Origin: an uncultured Thiothrix sp.
GTDB taxonomy: Bacteria > Pseudomonadota > Gammaproteobacteria > Thiotrichales > Thiotrichaceae
Assembly: GCF_937873765.1 (NCBI RefSeq)
Contig: NZ_CALMZC010000056.1
Coordinates: 50,410-114,409 of the forward strand
Length of the DNA stretch: 64,000 nucleotides
Direction: 5' to 3'
Translations under genes and position numbers: made by a program
In this document: positions 62,646 to 64,000 of the stretch, piece by piece
Layout of the letters: each line of letters opens with the position of its first letter
How positions within the stretch are numbered: position 1 is the first letter of the stretch
The notes under the pieces: model-generated
Seen by the model: the letters and a program-made list of their open reading frames with translations, nothing else
Told to the model about the DNA's origin: nothing
Database searches by the model: none

Positions 62646-63242
62646 TTAGCCACAAGAAGTCGGATCGCTACAACTAGCCTTGGCCGGCAAGCTAACACCC
62701 AATTCCTGACCTAAGCGTATCCAATCAAAAAATGGCCCTGGATCAGTTTTACGTTCAGGTGCAATGTGCTGATGTCCCGTAATTTGCTCTATAGACAGGC
62801 TTGGATAAGCCCAACACAGAGCTTTGATAATTTCGGTAAGCTGTTGGTATTGAAGCTCAGTAAAAGGCATAAAATCAGTACCTTCTAATTCAATCCCGAT
62901 TGAGAAGTCATTACAGCGACTACGCCCACGATATAGAGAGATGCCCGCATGAAAAGCACGTAAATGGAAAGGTACATACTGAATAACCTCACCATTACGC
63001 CGAATTAATAAATGGCTAGCAACTCTTAAATGACCAATCTCAGCAAAGAAAGGGTGCGCATCTTTATTTAAAGTATTCGTGAATAATTGGGTAATATAAT
63101 CCCCACCGAATTCACCAGGAGGCAAGGTAATATTATGCAAGACAATCAGCTCGGGCACACAGCCCTCTGGACGTTCATCATGATTAGGAGAAAGACATTG
63201 TTGAGCTTCGGCCAATAAACCAGTAATGTGATCAATTACCAT
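62646..63242 (-). CDS. ampD: 1,6-anhydro-N-acetylmuramoyl-L-alanine amidase AmpD
   Basis: 198 aa. Cytoplasmic zinc amidase of peptidoglycan recycling. LIVLHNITLPPGEFGGDYI, HLLIRRNGEVIQYVPFHLRAFHAGISLYRGRSRCNDFSIGIELEGTD and ITGHQHIAPERKTDPGPFFDW give the zinc His/His/Asp and catalytic residues. Loss of AmpD derepresses AmpC beta-lactamases in other bacteria; no ampE is adjacent here. Confidence 0.95.
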   Translation of the reverse strand: MVIDHITGLLAEAQQCLSPNHDERPEGCVPELIVLHNITLPPGEFGGDYITQLFTNTLNKDAHPFFAEIGHLRVASHLLIRRNGEVIQYVPFHLRAFHAGISLYRGRSRCNDFSIGIELEGTDFMPFTELQYQQLTEIIKALCWAYPSLSIEQITGHQHIAPERKTDPGPFFDWIRLGQELGVSLPAKASCSDPTSCG

Positions 63243-63504
63243 CGTTAAAAATCACCCTAGACAAAAATTACTCATACTTATTATGATTCATTAAATTAAA
63301 AAATAAATAATAATCATTCATATTTATTATATAAAGATAAGAATTTTCTATTTAAAACCTTATTGAAAGCTCGCTCTGCTAATACAATCACCAATCTCAT
63401 TCATTAATTTATTGTTAATAAAGTAACACTTATAATTCGCCCATAGCAATACAGACCCCATGGGCATGGAGTCTGCACAAGTTTTTAAAACAGGGGAAAT
63501 TTAA

Positions 63505-63798
63505 ATGCACTTACAAAGCAACCTACGTTGGTGTGCAGTGTTTTTGGCTTTGTCTACATCTTTAGCACCTACTATTAGTATTGCGGAAACTCATGTTCCT
63601 TACAAAATTCAGATGACCCGAACCCAACCGGATCAACCACTGCGCAAATCTACCATTATGGGTAAAGTCAAAGACATGTACCCTGGGCGAATTTTATCGA
63701 TTGAACCACAATCTGATCGTGGTCCTGATTGCCATGTAGTAAAATTGATGGGTGATGACGGTGAATTCCGGATCATTCATGTGGCTTGCACTAAATAA
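63505..63798 (+). CDS. Small periplasmic PepSY-like protein
   Basis: 97 aa. A signal peptide (LRWCAVFLALSTSLAPTIS, cleavage after IAE or SIA) precedes a domain with PGRILSIEPQSDRGPDCHVVKLMGDDGEFRIIHV, resembling the end of PepSY domains that inhibit peptidases or modulate sensors. CxxxC-like Cys in DCHV and VACTK could pair. GGGGAA precedes ATG 63505. It is transcribed alone and ends at a strong terminator. Confidence 0.7.
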   Translation: MHLQSNLRWCAVFLALSTSLAPTISIAETHVPYKIQMTRTQPDQPLRKSTIMGKVKDMYPGRILSIEPQSDRGPDCHVVKLMGDDGEFRIIHVACTK

Positions 63799-63825
63799 GC
63801 TGGTTAACCATTGCAACTAACTTTA

Positions 63826-63853
63826 AAGCCTAGCCCTTAAGCTAGGCTTTTTT
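63826..63853 (+). terminator. Terminator of the PepSY-like gene
   Basis: AAGCCTAGC and GCTAGGCTT form a 9-bp perfect stem with a 6-base loop and a run of T. Confidence 0.9.
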
Positions 63854-63917
63854 ATTAATATGAAAAGAAATTGATAGTTTTTTATTCTGAAACTTCAGTG
63901 TATGATGGCTTAACAAA

Positions 63918-63938
63918 AGACGGTACAGGGCTCCGTCT
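63918..63938 (+). promoter_or_regulatory. Hairpin near the window edge
   Basis: AGACGG and CCGTCT (6 bp, loop of 9) are followed by a TATCTAGATA palindrome and a partial repeat of CTAG. A TATGAT at 63901-63906 could be a -10 element. This may be the 5' leader of a gene beyond the window. Confidence 0.3.
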
Positions 63939-64000
63939 ATCTAGATAAGTAACTAGCTAGAAGTTTCCACGTATAAGATCCTGCTGGTGTAAACTGGTAG

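Noticed and set aside
63854..64000. A tRNA or small RNA gene at the right edge
   Set aside because: A short hairpin and CTAG-containing palindromes are present, but no cloverleaf, CCA end or known RNA motif can be supported in the bases available.

Overview
The window reads as chromosomal DNA of a gammaproteobacterium. The evidence is the glyA-nrdR-ribD-ribE gene order, ilvY divergent from a long (about 490 aa) ilvC, a lolC/E-lolD cluster, an NhaR-like LysR, a CpxR/CpxA-like pair and E. coli-like SpoVR/YeaH/PrkA. Moderate base composition together with Uma2, DUF4143 and DUF4405 accessory proteins would fit Thiotrichales (Thiothrix/Thiofilum-like), but that placement is inference.

Layout. 1-7.5 kb: the SpoVR / YeaH / PrkA stress module on the minus strand, split by a secreted M4 peptidase and a methyltransferase. 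7.8-14.2 kb: comEC, a DUF2062 protein and the lipoprotein exporter genes. 14.2-24 kb: mixed housekeeping and accessory genes, including a bacterial relative of oomycete Pep-13 transglutaminase elicitors, an Rrf2 regulator without the IscR cysteine triad, an unidentified structured RNA on the minus strand (18.3-18.55 kb), a TSP3 calcium-repeat protein, and purM-purN.

24-46.2 kb is an aromatic-acid catabolic region. A MarR regulator faces a homogentisate operon (MBL-fold protein, flavin hydroxylase plus DUF2783 small protein, hmgA, fahA). After a truncated ParD/PIN toxin-antitoxin pair and a 923-aa SEFIR-STAND-TPR protein come paaX-paaY, and divergently an apparent single paa operon: paaZABCDE, a complete TRAP transporter, paaG, paaI, paaK. 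The divergent paa promoter can be read directly: TTGACT-N17-TACTAT with an inverted repeat across the -35. The region would convert phenylacetate, and probably a hydroxyphenylacetate, to central metabolites. The beta-oxidation genes paaF, paaH and paaJ are not in the window.

46.2-64 kb: a nucleoside hydrolase / ribokinase / 2OG-oxygenase operon, a CpxRA-like operon, a decayed locus (52.5-53.2 kb), Uma2, ilvY/ilvC, a DUF4143 ATPase with a 15-bp perfect hairpin at its start codon, the ribE-ribD-nrdR-glyA operon, and cell-envelope genes (META, ampD, a small PepSY-like protein). I saw no tRNA, rRNA, CRISPR array or intact insertion sequence. The most interesting items are the SEFIR-STAND gene at a truncated toxin, the Pep-13-like transglutaminase, the structured RNA, the TRAP transporter inside the paa operon and several long perfect inverted repeats at start codons.
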